From Halomonas ventosae (GTDB lineage Bacteria; Pseudomonadota; Gammaproteobacteria; Pseudomonadales; Halomonadaceae), in assembly GCF_004363555.1 (NCBI RefSeq), contig NZ_SNZJ01000015.1:1-64000 (forward strand): DNA of 64,000 nt. The letters are read 5' to 3'. The notes beneath the pieces were generated by a model. That model searched no databases and was not told the origin of the DNA. It saw only the letters and a program-made list of their open reading frames with translations. Positions 9,080-18,167 of this stretch are shown here, in pieces. A program made the position numbers and the translations under genes. The stretch's first letter is position 1. Each line of letters begins with the position of its first letter.

Positions 9080-10219
9080 TTGTCCCGCAAGGTCATGCAT
9101 ATCTGCCTCTCGAACGGCTGGGGCGGACTGGAAATGTATTCATCGCGGATTATACCCGAGCTGAGGCGGCAGGGGTGGGCGGCCCATGGCCTGGCGCTGT
9201 CGGGCTCACGGGTCGCCGCCAGCCTTGTTGATGCCGGCGTCACGCCGCTGACCGTGGCCTCCCGTGGCCAGGCCCTGCTGAGGGTGGGGCGCCTGCTCCG
9301 ATACCTCAAGGCCCACGATATCCGGATACTCCACTGCCACAAGTCCAGCGACCTGCGCCTGGGGGCGCTGCTGGTGACCCTGCGTCCTTCGCTGCGGCTC
9401 TTCTTCACCGACCACATGGGCGTCACGCGTCCCAAGAAGGATCCCTACCACCGCTGGGCCTACGGCAAGGTGACGCGCATCTTTTCCATCAGCGAGGCGA
9501 CGCGGCAACGTAACCTGGCGGCCTTCCCGTTGCCGCCCGGGCGCATCCGCCGGCTCTACCTAGGCATCGACCCGGCACCCTATGTGCCGCGCCTCACCGG
9601 TTCAGAGCGGCAGGCGCTGCGCGATTCGCTCGGTATCCCGCCGGGGGCGGTGGCGATCGGCCTGGCAGGCCGGCTGACCCCGGGCAAGGGCCAGGGCATC
9701 TGGATCGAGGCGCTGGCCGGGCTCTCCGAGCGCTATCCGGCGCTGGCCTGGCACGGGGTGCTGATCGGCGGGCTGACCGCCGCAGAGGGCAGCAGCGAGG
9801 CCTTCGTGGCCGAGCTACGCGACCGCGTGGCCGAACTCGGCCTGGGCGAGCGGCTGACCTTCGCCGGCTTCCGGGCGGACCTGCCGAGGCTGTTCGAGGC
9901 CCTCGACATCGTCTGTGTGCCGTCGCGCAACGAGGCCTTCGGCCTGACAGTGATCGAGGCCATGGCCGCCGGCAAGGCCGTGGTCGGCGCCGACAGCGGG
10001 GCCATTCCCGAGCTCATCGACGGCGAGACGGGCCGCCTTGCCGCGCCCGATGATCCCCTGGCCTGGCGTGACGCCATGGGGGAGCTGGCCGGGGACGCCA
10101 CACTGAGGCAGTGCCTGGGGGAGGCGGCTCGAGAGAAAGTGAATGCTCACTTCACCCTGGCGGCCCACGTGCAGGGCCTGGTGGAGGCTTATGCCGACGC
10201 CTTGGTGGGCAGCTCATAG
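9080..10219 (+). CDS. GT4 glycosyltransferase
   Basis: This is a GT-B fold, family 4 transferase of about 379 residues, probably acting on the LPS core. The N-terminus HICLSNGWGGLEMYSS and the C-terminal donor-binding block, SRNEAFGLTVIEAMAAGKAV with two conserved glutamates (about residues 285-305), are typical; AGRLTPGKGQ marks the start of the second Rossmann domain. I chose a TTG start because an AAAGGAGA ribosome site lies 5 nt upstream; an ATG at 9095 is the alternative. Its 3' end overlaps convergent kdkA by 31 bp. The acceptor sugar is unknown. Confidence 0.83.
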   Translation: MSRKVMHICLSNGWGGLEMYSSRIIPELRRQGWAAHGLALSGSRVAASLVDAGVTPLTVASRGQALLRVGRLLRYLKAHDIRILHCHKSSDLRLGALLVTLRPSLRLFFTDHMGVTRPKKDPYHRWAYGKVTRIFSISEATRQRNLAAFPLPPGRIRRLYLGIDPAPYVPRLTGSERQALRDSLGIPPGAVAIGLAGRLTPGKGQGIWIEALAGLSERYPALAWHGVLIGGLTAAEGSSEAFVAELRDRVAELGLGERLTFAGFRADLPRLFEALDIVCVPSRNEAFGLTVIEAMAAGKAVVGADSGAIPELIDGETGRLAAPDDPLAWRDAMGELAGDATLRQCLGEAAREKVNAHFTLAAHVQGLVEAYADALVGSS

Positions 10220-10935
10220 GCCTCGCGGATGGCCACCATGGCTTCGGGGGCGCCGAACTTCACCAGCGAGCGTTCGAGACGCGCCAGGTTGCCTGCCTGC
10301 CAGGCGCCCTCGGGACGCAGCCGGCAGCGGTCGAGGTCGATCAGCCACACCTCGTCCTGTGGGTCGACCAGCAGGTTGCGGGCATTGAGGTCCACGTGAT
10401 CCAGGCCGGCATCGTGGAAGCGCCGGATGGTGGTGCCGACGCGCGCCAGCAGCGCGGCGCCGGCTTCATCTTGCTGCAGGAGGTCTGCCAGGGCGCGGGC
10501 GCCGGGGATGCGCTCGGTGATCAGGGCGGCGTCGTAGGTGAGGCCATGGCGGGTCACCCGAGCGGCGACCGGCCGAGGCACGGGCAGGCCGCGCGCATGC
10601 AGGTCGGCGGTCAGGCGAGACTCGCGAAAGGCGCGGGTCCGCTCCAGGCCGGTCCACAGGTAGCGGTCGTCGCTGAGCCGGGCGATGAGGCCACCGCGAC
10701 GATAGGGTCTGAGCACCCACTGGGCGCCTGCCTCGAAGGGGCTGGCATCCAGGAAGAGGCTGGCCCCGCGCCCCGGGGCCTCGCCGATGACCCGGCCGGC
10801 GTCGCGCCAGTAGTCGGGATCGAAGCCGTGAGGGGGGAGGAGCGGCGCCGTTTGTGACCCCCGGTCGGCGTCACATAAACTGTCCGCATCATATAGAATG
10901 AAAATCTTTCCCGCTCGATACGTTGCCAACCGCAT
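10189..10935 (-). CDS. kdkA: 3-deoxy-D-manno-octulosonic acid (Kdo) kinase
   Basis: This enzyme phosphorylates Kdo on lipid IVA/lipid A at the cytoplasmic face of the inner membrane. The 248-residue protein has a small kinase-like fold with RVIGEAPGRGASLFL, LRPYRRGGLIARLSDDRY and the catalytic HVDLNARNLLV and LIDLDRC motifs (about residues 185-210), as in Haemophilus KdkA. The N-terminal GKIFILYD also aligns with that family, so the start should be close to the ATG used here. That ATG overlaps the ATG of the divergent opsX-like gene (CATG), so its promoter must lie inside that gene. In Haemophilus, KdkA partners OpsX, as seen here. Confidence 0.9.
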   Translation of the reverse strand: MRLATYRAGKIFILYDADSLCDADRGSQTAPLLPPHGFDPDYWRDAGRVIGEAPGRGASLFLDASPFEAGAQWVLRPYRRGGLIARLSDDRYLWTGLERTRAFRESRLTADLHARGLPVPRPVAARVTRHGLTYDAALITERIPGARALADLLQQDEAGAALLARVGTTIRRFHDAGLDHVDLNARNLLVDPQDEVWLIDLDRCRLRPEGAWQAGNLARLERSLVKFGAPEAMVAIREAYELPTKASA

Positions 10936-12031
10936 GAAGCATCCTCTGCCCGCCCGACCCCAGCATATCTGCGTACTGCGGCTCTCCGCCCTGGGCGATG
11001 TCTGTAACCTGGTGCCGACGGTGCGTGCCCTGCAGCGCCAGTGGCCCGAGGCGAGGTTCACCTGGATCATCGGCAAGGGCGAGCACAGTCTACTGGCGGG
11101 CCTCTCCGGGGTCGAGTTCGTCGTCTACGACAAGGCGACGGGGCTTGCGGGCATGCGCGCCCTGTGGCGCGAGCTGGCCGATACCCGCTTCGACGTGCTG
11201 CTGCACATGCAGCAGGCGCTGCGGGCCAGCGTGCTCTCCCTGGGGCTCAAGGCCGACGTGCGGGTGGGCTACGACAAGGCCCGTGCCAAGGATGCCCAGC
11301 ACTGGTTCACCCAGCGCCACCTGGCGCCCCACCCCCGGGCCCATGTGCTGGAGTCGTACCTCGACTTCGCGCGCCTGCTGGGCGTCGAGGACCTCTCGCT
11401 GGCCTGGGACCTGCCGGTGCCCGACGCGGCCGTCGAGGAGGCGCGGCAGATTACCGGGGAGTCGCCCTACCTGCTGATCAGCCCGTGCGCCAACCCGCGC
11501 CTGCGCAATTTCCGCAACTGGTCCGCCGAGGGCTATGCGGCGGTGGTCGAGCATGCCTGGCGCCAGCATGGCCTGAAGACGGTGCTCACCGGCGGTGGCA
11601 GCACCCAGGAGCGCCAGCTCGGCGAGCGCATCCAGGCCCTCTGTCCCGGCGGGGTGGTGATCGATGTCATCGGCGAGACCTCGCTCAAGGGCCTGCTGGC
11701 ACTGATCCGGGGGAGCCGCGCGGTGATCGCCCCGGACTCGGGCCCGGTGCACATGGCCAATGCCCTGGGTGCCCCGGTGGTCGGGCTCTACGCCACCACC
11801 AATCCCGACCGGGCCGGCCCCTACCGCTGGCGCGACTTCGTGGTCGACCGCTATGCGGACGCCGCGCGTACCTTCCTGCACAAGGAGCCCGCGGAACTCT
11901 CCTGGGGCCAGCGGGTCCGTCACCCCGATGCCATGTCGCTGATTCGTGCCGAGGACGTGATCGACCGCCTCGAGGCAGTGCTGGCCCTACCCGAGACCCC
12001 ACAGGACACGGAGTCCCCCGATGAAGCTTGA
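10934..12031 (+). CDS. opsX: LPS heptosyltransferase I, OpsX-like (GT9)
   Basis: This is a GT9 glycosyltransferase of 365 residues predicted to add the first heptose to (phospho-)Kdo. N-terminal [46 protein letters not shown] and the C-terminal [16 protein letters not shown] are the family blocks; the internal motifs look more like OpsX than WaaC. Context supports OpsX: the neighbour kdkA makes the phosphorylated Kdo acceptor OpsX prefers. An in-frame ATG at 10898 is an alternative start, but a TATAGA -10-like sequence at 10892 suggests transcription begins after it. The 3' end overlaps hldE by 11 bp. Confidence 0.82.
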   Translation: MKHPLPARPQHICVLRLSALGDVCNLVPTVRALQRQWPEARFTWIIGKGEHSLLAGLSGVEFVVYDKATGLAGMRALWRELADTRFDVLLHMQQALRASVLSLGLKADVRVGYDKARAKDAQHWFTQRHLAPHPRAHVLESYLDFARLLGVEDLSLAWDLPVPDAAVEEARQITGESPYLLISPCANPRLRNFRNWSAEGYAAVVEHAWRQHGLKTVLTGGGSTQERQLGERIQALCPGGVVIDVIGETSLKGLLALIRGSRAVIAPDSGPVHMANALGAPVVGLYATTNPDRAGPYRWRDFVVDRYADAARTFLHKEPAELSWGQRVRHPDAMSLIRAEDVIDRLEAVLALPETPQDTESPDEA

Positions 12032-13451
12032 CCTGACCGCCCTGGAGCGCTCCCGCCTGCTGGTGGTGGGCGATGTCATGCTCGACCGCTACTGGCATGG
12101 CGGCACCTCGCGCATCTCCCCGGAGGCGCCGGTGCCGGTGGTGCGGGTCGACGAGTCCGAGGACCGCCCCGGGGGGGCCGCCAACGTGGCCCTCAACATC
12201 GCCTCCCTGGGCGCCCATGCCGCCCTGGCCGGCCTGGTGGGTGACGATGACAATGCCGACCGGCTGGCCTCCCGGCTGGAGGATGCCGGGGTGAGCACTC
12301 ACTTCGACCGCAGCCCCGGTATTCCCACCATCACCAAGCTTCGGGTGATGAGCCGCAACCAGCAGCTGATCCGCCTGGACTTCGAGGAGGGGCTCGGCGA
12401 TGTCGACACCACCGGGCTGCTGGCACGGGTCGAGGCGGCCCTGCCCGACTGCGACCTGGTGATCCTCTCCGACTACGGCAAGGGCACCCTCAACCGGGTC
12501 GAGGCGCTGATCCGGCTGGTCAAGGCCGCCGGCAAGCGGGTGCTGGTGGACCCCAAGGGCAGCGACTTCAGCCGCTACCGCGGGGCCAGCGTGATCACCC
12601 CCAACCTGGGCGAGTTCGAGGCCGTGGTGGGCCACTGCCGGGACGACGCCGAGCTCTCCGCCAGGGGCGAGGCGCTGCGCGCCGAGCTGGAGCTGGAGGC
12701 GCTGCTCATCACCCGCAGCGAGAAGGGGATGACGCTGATTCGCGAGGGACACGAGCCGCTGAACCTGCCCACCCGGGCCCGCGAGGTCTTCGACGTCACC
12801 GGGGCGGGCGATACTGTGATCGGCGTGCTCGGCCTGGCGCTGGCGGCCGGGCACGGCTTCGCGGAGGCGATGACCCTGGCCAATCTGGCCGCCGGCCTGG
12901 TGGTGGCCAAGCCCGGTACCGCGACCCTCTCCATTGCCGAGCTCTATACCGCCCTGCACGGCGACAAGCTGGCCGAGTTCGGGGTGATCGAGGAGCCCGC
13001 GCTGATCGAGGCGGTGCGTGCCGCCCAGGCGCGTGGCGAGCGGGTGGTGATGACCAACGGCTGCTTCGACATCCTCCACGCCGGCCACGTCGCCTACCTG
13101 GAACAGGCCCGGCGCCTCGGCGACCGGCTGGTGGTGGCGGTCAACGACGATGCATCCATCGGCCGCCTCAAGGGCCCCAAACGGCCCATCAATCCCCTGG
13201 CGCGGCGCATGCAGGTGCTGGCCGGCCTGGGCGCCGTCGACTGGGTGGTGCCCTTCGGCGAGGACACCCCCCAGCGGCTGATCGAGGCGGTGCTGCCCGA
13301 CGTGCTGGTCAAGGGCGGTGACTATCGTCCCGAGGAGATCGCCGGCGGCGCGGCCGTCCGCGAGGCGGGGGGCGAGGTCAGGGTGCTGGGCTTCGAGGAT
13401 GGCGTCTCCACCACGGCGATGATCTCCACCATCCTCGACCGTGAGACCTGA
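12021..13451 (+). CDS. hldE: Bifunctional heptose-7-phosphate kinase / heptose-1-phosphate adenylyltransferase
   Basis: This enzyme makes ADP-D-glycero-beta-D-manno-heptose for HldD. The 476 residues hold two domains. The N-terminal ribokinase/PfkB-type kinase (about 1-320) has [12 protein letters not shown], the glycine-rich [12 protein letters not shown] and the catalytic [11 protein letters not shown]. The C-terminal nucleotidyltransferase (about 340-476) has [16 protein letters not shown] and a VKGGDY motif. It overlaps the opsX-like gene and shares one base with waaA (TGATG), so the three form one operon. Confidence 0.97.
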   Translation: MKLDLTALERSRLLVVGDVMLDRYWHGGTSRISPEAPVPVVRVDESEDRPGGAANVALNIASLGAHAALAGLVGDDDNADRLASRLEDAGVSTHFDRSPGIPTITKLRVMSRNQQLIRLDFEEGLGDVDTTGLLARVEAALPDCDLVILSDYGKGTLNRVEALIRLVKAAGKRVLVDPKGSDFSRYRGASVITPNLGEFEAVVGHCRDDAELSARGEALRAELELEALLITRSEKGMTLIREGHEPLNLPTRAREVFDVTGAGDTVIGVLGLALAAGHGFAEAMTLANLAAGLVVAKPGTATLSIAELYTALHGDKLAEFGVIEEPALIEAVRAAQARGERVVMTNGCFDILHAGHVAYLEQARRLGDRLVVAVNDDASIGRLKGPKRPINPLARRMQVLAGLGAVDWVVPFGEDTPQRLIEAVLPDVLVKGGDYRPEEIAGGAAVREAGGEVRVLGFEDGVSTTAMISTILDRET

Positions 13452-14752
13452 TGCCGGCACCACGACCCTGGATCCGTCGGGGCTATGCGACGCTCCTCTA
13501 TCTTCTCGCGCCGCTGATCTGGCGACGCGTCTGGCGCGAGCAGCTGCCCGGGCGGCCGCGCCGCGAGCGGCTGGGCCTCATCCCGCCCTACGCCAGGGGG
13601 GCACGCACCCTCTGGCTGCACTGCGCCTCGGTGGGCGAGGTGCAGGCCGCCCGGCCCTTGATCGAGGCGCTCCGGCAACGCTGGCCCGGTCACCACCTGG
13701 TCATCACCACCATGACCGCCACCGGGGCGGAGCGGGTGCTGGCGCTGGCAGGGAGTCGCCATGGCTCGGGGGATGAGGGCGAAGTGAGCCATCACTTCGT
13801 GCCGCTGGACTTCCCCGGGGCGGCCCGTCGCTTCGTCGCCCGGCTGCAGCCCGACCTCGCCCTCTTCTTCGAGACCGAGCTGTGGCCCAACCTGCTGGCC
13901 GCCTGTGACCGGGCGGGGGTGCCCGTGGCGGTGGTCAACGGTCGTCTCTCGTCCCGCGCCTTCCAGGGCTACCGTCGACTGCGCCCCCTGATGGCGGAGG
14001 CCCTGAGCCATGTGGCCTGGCTGGCGGCCAAGTCCGAGGTCGATGCCCGACGCTACGTCGACCTGGGCATGGCACCGGCCCGCACCACGGTGGTGGGCTC
14101 GCTGAAGTTCGATATCGGCACCGACCACGAGGCCCGCGAGGTGAGTGAGCGCTTGCGCACTCGGCTGGGCAACCGGCCGGTCTGGGTGGCCGGCTCCACC
14201 CACCCCGGCGAGGACGAGCAGGTGCTGGCCGCCCATGCCCGCCTGCGTGAGCGGCTTCCCGATGCCCTGCTGGTCCTGGTGCCCCGCCACCCCCGCCGCT
14301 TCGACGACGTGGCCGCACTGTGCCGCCAGGCAGGCCTGACGCTGGCGCGCCGCTCGCGCGACGAGTGGCCCGGGGACGACACGGCGGTCTACCTGGGGGA
14401 CACCATGGGGGAGCTGCTGGCGTTCTATGGCGCGGCCGATCTGGCCTTCGTCGGCGGCAGCCTGGCGCCCATCGGCGGACACAACCTGCTGGAGCCGGCG
14501 GCAGTGGGCACGCCGGTGCTCACCGGGCCGACACTGGCCAACTTCGAGGACGTGGCCGAGGCGATGCGCGGGGCCGGGGCCCTGGTGGAGGTCGACGATG
14601 CCGGGGCGCTGGCCGCCGAGCTGCTGCGCCTGTTCGGCGACCGGAAGGCGCGACAGCGCCTCGCCGAGGCCGGCCGCGAGGTGGTCGCGGCCAACCGGGG
14701 GGCCCTGGCGCGCACCCTGGCGGGGCTGGAAGGCCTCATGCCGGCGGAGTGA
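13451..14752 (+). CDS. waaA: Kdo transferase
   Basis: This inner-membrane GT30 transferase attaches Kdo from CMP-Kdo to lipid IVA. The 433-residue protein starts with a membrane anchor (YATLLYLLAPLIWRRVW), then has WLHCASVGEVQAARPLI, the FFETELWPNLL motif and a C-terminal donor-site block with GGHNLLEPAAVGTPVLTGP. Whether it adds one or two Kdo units cannot be read directly; the presence of a Kdo kinase suggests one. It is the last gene of the opsX-hldE-waaA run and converges on rpiA across 22 bp with no evident terminator. Confidence 0.95.
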   Translation: MPAPRPWIRRGYATLLYLLAPLIWRRVWREQLPGRPRRERLGLIPPYARGARTLWLHCASVGEVQAARPLIEALRQRWPGHHLVITTMTATGAERVLALAGSRHGSGDEGEVSHHFVPLDFPGAARRFVARLQPDLALFFETELWPNLLAACDRAGVPVAVVNGRLSSRAFQGYRRLRPLMAEALSHVAWLAAKSEVDARRYVDLGMAPARTTVVGSLKFDIGTDHEAREVSERLRTRLGNRPVWVAGSTHPGEDEQVLAAHARLRERLPDALLVLVPRHPRRFDDVAALCRQAGLTLARRSRDEWPGDDTAVYLGDTMGELLAFYGAADLAFVGGSLAPIGGHNLLEPAAVGTPVLTGPTLANFEDVAEAMRGAGALVEVDDAGALAAELLRLFGDRKARQRLAEAGREVVAANRGALARTLAGLEGLMPAE

Positions 14753-14774
14753 GTGCTCGCTTCGACATATCGGG

Positions 14775-15449
14775 TCAGGCGGGCAGCAGGCGCTCCACGC
14801 CCTGCGCGGTGCCCAGCAGCAGCACATCGGCACCGCGGGCCGCGAACAGGCCGTTGGTAACCACGCCGACGATGGCGTTGAGCCGTGCCTCCATGGCCAC
14901 CGGGTCGTCGATCATGAACTCGAAGCAGTCGATGATCTGGTTGCCGTTGTCGGTGACCACTCCCTGGCGATAGACCGGGTCGGCCCCCAGCTTGACCAGT
15001 TCCCGGGCCACGTAGGAGCGAGCCATGGGGATCACCTCCACCGGCAGCGGGAAGTGGCCTAGCCGCTCGACTCTCTTGGAGGCGTCGGCGATGCAGATGA
15101 AGCGCTCGGCGCAGGCGGCGACGATCTTCTCCCGGGTCAGGGCCGCACCGCCCCCCTTGATCATGTGCAGGTGAGCGTTCACTTCGTCGGCACCGTCGAT
15201 ATAGAAGGGCACGGTACCGGCCTCGTTGAGCTCGAAGACCTCGATGCCGTGGCCGCGCAGGCGCTCGGCGCTGGCCTCCGAACTGGCCACGGCGCCGCGG
15301 AAGTCATGGCGCAGCGCCGCCAGCCGGTCGATGAAGCGGTTCGCGGTGGAGCCGGTGCCGATGCCAAGGATGGTGTCGCGCTCGAGGCGGGGGCGGATCT
15401 CGTCGATGGCGGCGGCGGCCACGGCGTCCTTGAGTTCGTCCTGGGTCAT
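14775..15449 (-). CDS. rpiA: Ribose-5-phosphate isomerase A
   Basis: This enzyme interconverts ribose 5-phosphate and ribulose 5-phosphate in the pentose phosphate pathway. The 224 residues contain the phosphate-binding [15 protein letters not shown] (about 30-44), the IDGADEVN motif (about 87-94) and the catalytic [21 protein letters not shown] box lies about 40 bp upstream. It is divergent from ilvA, a common neighbour in pseudomonad-like genomes. Confidence 0.97.
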   Translation of the reverse strand: MTQDELKDAVAAAAIDEIRPRLERDTILGIGTGSTANRFIDRLAALRHDFRGAVASSEASAERLRGHGIEVFELNEAGTVPFYIDGADEVNAHLHMIKGGGAALTREKIVAACAERFICIADASKRVERLGHFPLPVEVIPMARSYVARELVKLGADPVYRQGVVTDNGNQIIDCFEFMIDDPVAMEARLNAIVGVVTNGLFAARGADVLLLGTAQGVERLLPA

Positions 15450-15487
15450 GTCGTGCTCGCTGTCGGGTGGATGGCGAATGCCGCGCC

Positions 15488-15493
15488 ATTATA
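15488..15493 (-). promoter_or_regulatory. -10 box of rpiA promoter
   Basis: A perfect TATAAT on the minus strand sits 38 bp upstream of the rpiA ATG. No convincing -35 is present at 16-18 bp, so the promoter may be weak or activator-dependent. Confidence 0.45.
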
Positions 15494-15605
15494 GGCGATG
15501 CCGATGGCGGGTGCTGGACGCCATGGCCGCCGCAATGCTACCAATAGGGGTTCTCTGCAGCGCAGCAAGATCTGCCGCCCCGCGTCACGCCTCTGGGATA
15601 TCAGG

Positions 15606-17120
15606 ATGCTCGAAGCTACCGTCAAGAAGATTCTCCAGGCCCGGGTCTACGAAGCCGCCCGGGAAACGCCGATCTCCCCGGCTCCCTTCCTCTCCCGCCG
15701 CTTCAACAACACCATCCTGATCAAGCGCGAGGACCTGCAGCCGGTCTACTCCTTCAAGATTCGCGGCGCCTACAACAAGATGGCCCAGCTCACCGACGCC
15801 CAGAAGGCCAAGGGGGTGATTGCCGCCTCGGCGGGCAACCATGCCCAGGGGTTGGCGATGGCGGCCAAGCTGATGGGCGTCAAGGCGGTGATCGTGATGC
15901 CCCGCATCACGCCAGAGATCAAGGTCCAGGCGGTCCGGGCGCGGGGCGCCAAGGTGGTGCTCAAGGGGGATGCCTTCGCCGAGGCGGCAGCCTACGCCCA
16001 GGAGCTGATCGCCGAGCATGGCTACACCTACATCCCGCCCTTCGACGACATCGACGTCATCGCCGGCCAGGGCACCATCGCCGTGGAGATCCTGCGTCAG
16101 CATGGCGGACCGATCGACGCCATCTTCGTGCCGGTGGGCGGCGGCGGACTGATCGCCGGGGTGGCGGCCTACGTCAAGTACCTGCGCCCCGAGATCAAGG
16201 TGATCGGCGTGGAGTCCGAGGACAGCGCCTGCTTCAAGGCGGCGCGCGAGGCGGGCAAGCGGGTCACCCTCGACCAGGTGGGGGTCTTCGCCGAGGGGGT
16301 CGCCGTGGCCCAGGTCGGCAAGGTGCCCTTCGACATCGCCCGGGACCTGGTCGACGACGTCATCACCGTCAACACCGACGAGATGTGTGCCGCGGTGAAG
16401 GACATCTTCGAGGATACTCGGGCGGTCTCCGAGACCTCCGGGGCGCTCTCGCTGGCGGGCCTCAAGAAGTACATCCAGCAGACCGGTGCCGAGCACCAGA
16501 CACTGGTCTGCATCAATTCCGGGGCCAACACCAACTTCGACCGCCTCCAGCACATCGCCGAGCGCACCGAGCTCGGCGAGCAGCGCGAGGCGATTCTCGC
16601 CGTGACCATCCCCGAGAGGCCCGGCAGCTTCAAGAAGTTCTGCCGCACCATCGGCAAGCGGATGGTCACCGAGTTCAACTACCGCTACGCGGACCCCGAG
16701 AAGGCGCACATCTTCGTCGGCGTCCAGGTGAAGCCCGGTGGCGAGGACCGCCAGGCGGTGATCGACAAGCTCCTTGGTGCCGGCTACCCGGTGGAGGACC
16801 TCACCGACAACGAGCTGGCCAAGCTGCACATCCGCCACCTGGGGGGCGGCCGGCCGAAGGAGCGCTTCGATGAGGAGGTCTACCGCTTCGAGTTCCCGGA
16901 GCGCCCCGGGGCGCTGATGAACTTCCTCACCCACCTGCCCCACGACTGGAACATCTCGCTGTTCCACTACCGCAACCACGGGGCCGCCTATGGCCGGGTG
17001 CTGGTGGGCATGCAGGTGCCCAATGGCGACCGCACCCACGTCGAGGAGTACTTCGACGACATCGGCTATCGCTACTGGAAGGAGAGCGACAATCCGGCCT
17101 ACCGGCTCTTCATGGCCTGA
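15606..17120 (+). CDS. ilvA: Threonine ammonia-lyase, biosynthetic
   Basis: This PLP enzyme deaminates threonine to 2-oxobutyrate, the first step of isoleucine synthesis. The 504-residue length is that of the long, allosterically regulated form. The PLP lysine is K51 in YSFKIRGAYNKM, the phosphate loop is PVGGGGLIAGVA (about residue 180), and two C-terminal ACT-like regulatory domains start near residues 330 (AVTIPERPGSFKKF) and 425 (RFEFPERPGALMNF). The ATG follows an AGG-containing leader. It is divergent from rpiA. Confidence 0.96.
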   Translation: MLEATVKKILQARVYEAARETPISPAPFLSRRFNNTILIKREDLQPVYSFKIRGAYNKMAQLTDAQKAKGVIAASAGNHAQGLAMAAKLMGVKAVIVMPRITPEIKVQAVRARGAKVVLKGDAFAEAAAYAQELIAEHGYTYIPPFDDIDVIAGQGTIAVEILRQHGGPIDAIFVPVGGGGLIAGVAAYVKYLRPEIKVIGVESEDSACFKAAREAGKRVTLDQVGVFAEGVAVAQVGKVPFDIARDLVDDVITVNTDEMCAAVKDIFEDTRAVSETSGALSLAGLKKYIQQTGAEHQTLVCINSGANTNFDRLQHIAERTELGEQREAILAVTIPERPGSFKKFCRTIGKRMVTEFNYRYADPEKAHIFVGVQVKPGGEDRQAVIDKLLGAGYPVEDLTDNELAKLHIRHLGGGRPKERFDEEVYRFEFPERPGALMNFLTHLPHDWNISLFHYRNHGAAYGRVLVGMQVPNGDRTHVEEYFDDIGYRYWKESDNPAYRLFMA

Positions 17121-17215
17121 CGCCGGGCAATCCTCGAAGCGTCGAGTGAGCGCTGACTCACCGCGGAGCCTCGGGATGCCGAGTGTTTAAAAATGTAACA
17201 CCCTAAGTATGCCGG

Positions 17216-17245
17216 TTGTCATACGCAGGCATCAGGCCCTATAGT
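17216..17245 (+). promoter_or_regulatory. Sigma-70 promoter of the 31-residue peptide gene
   Basis: TTGTCA (17216-17221) and TATAGT (17240-17245) are separated by 18 bp. Transcription would begin near 17252, exactly at the base of an 8-bp hairpin. This is one of the best promoter matches in the window. Confidence 0.7.
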
Positions 17246-17251
17246 TTCGTC

Positions 17252-17273
17252 GTCACCGCGCCCTTGCGGTGAC
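17252..17273 (+). promoter_or_regulatory. 5'-end mRNA hairpin
   Basis: GTCACCGC and GCGGTGAC form a perfect 8-bp stem with a 6-nt loop at the predicted 5' end of the transcript. Such hairpins commonly protect short stable mRNAs; a regulatory role is possible but not shown. Confidence 0.55.
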
Positions 17274-17327
17274 CCGACAACAACATCCACAACGACCCTC
17301 GCGGTCCTGCCTCCCACGGAGTCGACA

Positions 17328-17423
17328 ATGAAGCGCAAGCCCGATCTGGTCATGGCACTGGTGCTGGTGTTCGGCATCGGGGTCGTGGCGACCGGCTATG
17401 CCCAGGCGCTGGCGGGCGGCTGA
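17328..17423 (+). CDS. 31-residue single-pass membrane peptide
   Basis: This short frame encodes a basic N-terminus (MKRKPDL), a hydrophobic segment (VMALVLVFGIGVVATGY) and AQALAGG. It could be a small inner-membrane protein; TGYAQA also looks like a signal-peptidase site, but almost nothing would remain after cleavage. A purine-poor ribosome site (CACGGAGTCGACA) precedes the ATG. The unit has its own promoter, 5' hairpin and strong terminator, and sits alone between ilvA and 5-FCL. I do not recognise a family with certainty and assign no function. A dual-function small RNA is an alternative reading. Confidence 0.65.
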   Translation: MKRKPDLVMALVLVFGIGVVATGYAQALAGG

Positions 17424-17470
17424 CTCCCCCGCAAGCCGGGTAATGAGCGCCTCGACCGTAACCGCCTGAT

Positions 17471-17504
17471 GACGAAGGCCGATGCAGATGCATCGGCCTT
17501 CGTC
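17471..17504 (+). terminator. Strong hairpin terminator after the small peptide gene
   Basis: A perfect 15-bp stem (GACGAAGGCCGATGC / GCATCGGCCTTCGTC) with a 4-nt AGAT loop ends the small transcript; the trailing GTTCGT is only weakly T-rich. It lies 19 bp from the convergent 5-FCL stop and could end transcription from both sides. Confidence 0.75.
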
Positions 17505-17523
17505 GTTCGTGCCGCAGGGTCCC

Positions 17524-18156
17524 TCAGGGGCGTATCACCCGGGCATCGCTGACGATGGCATCCAGCGGCACGTCCCAGGGGGCGGCGGGGAGTCGCTCGA
17601 CCCGCTGGCAGTCATGGGCCAGGCCGATCAGTCGAGGGCGCGGGCCCGGGCGGCGGGTGAAGGCCAGGGTCCGGTCGTAGAAGCCGCCGCCCATGCCCAT
17701 GCGCTGCCCCTCGTCATCGAAGCCCACCAGCGGCAGCAGGATCACATCGAGGGCCCAGGCCGGCGTTCGCCGGGCGCGGTGCGCCCCGTGGCGGGTCTCG
17801 GGTTCCGGGATGCCGAAGCGGTTGGCCACCATGGGCGTCCCCGAGTGGTAGTGCACGAACCACAGCTGGTTGCGGGAGAGCGGCTTGAGAACCGGCAAGT
17901 GCACACGGGCGCCGCGATGCTCGAGCCAGGGAATCAGCGGGGTGGGATCGATCTCGCCGTCATTGGGCAGGTAGAGGGCCAGGCGGCGGGCGCGCTGGAT
18001 CTCCGGCAGCTGTCGGAGCTGTCGGCAGAGGCGTTCGGCGGCATCACGGCGGGCCTCGGCGCTCAGTTGGCGACGGCGAAGGCGCAATTCACGCCTGAGC
18101 CGGCGACGGGCGTCGTCGGTCGGGGGGGTGGCGGCGGTATCCTGCATGTGGGTCAT
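17524..18156 (-). CDS. ygfA: 5-formyltetrahydrofolate cyclo-ligase
   Basis: This enzyme converts 5-formyl-THF to 5,10-methenyl-THF using ATP. The 210-residue protein has RRRLRRELRLRRRQLS near the N-terminus, a basic substrate/ATP-binding region, and the diagnostic GMGGGFYDRTL motif around residues 152-162. The reading frame stays open far upstream, through the 6S RNA, but protein similarity starts at about MTHMQDTAAT; the ATG used lies 11 bp past the 6S 3' end. The order zapA - 6S RNA - 5-FCL is the classic gammaproteobacterial arrangement, and the gene is probably expressed from the 6S precursor transcript. Confidence 0.93.
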   Translation of the reverse strand: MTHMQDTAATPPTDDARRRLRRELRLRRRQLSAEARRDAAERLCRQLRQLPEIQRARRLALYLPNDGEIDPTPLIPWLEHRGARVHLPVLKPLSRNQLWFVHYHSGTPMVANRFGIPEPETRHGAHRARRTPAWALDVILLPLVGFDDEGQRMGMGGGFYDRTLAFTRRPGPRPRLIGLAHDCQRVERLPAAPWDVPLDAIVSDARVIRP

Positions 18157-18167
18157 GTCGGATAAGG

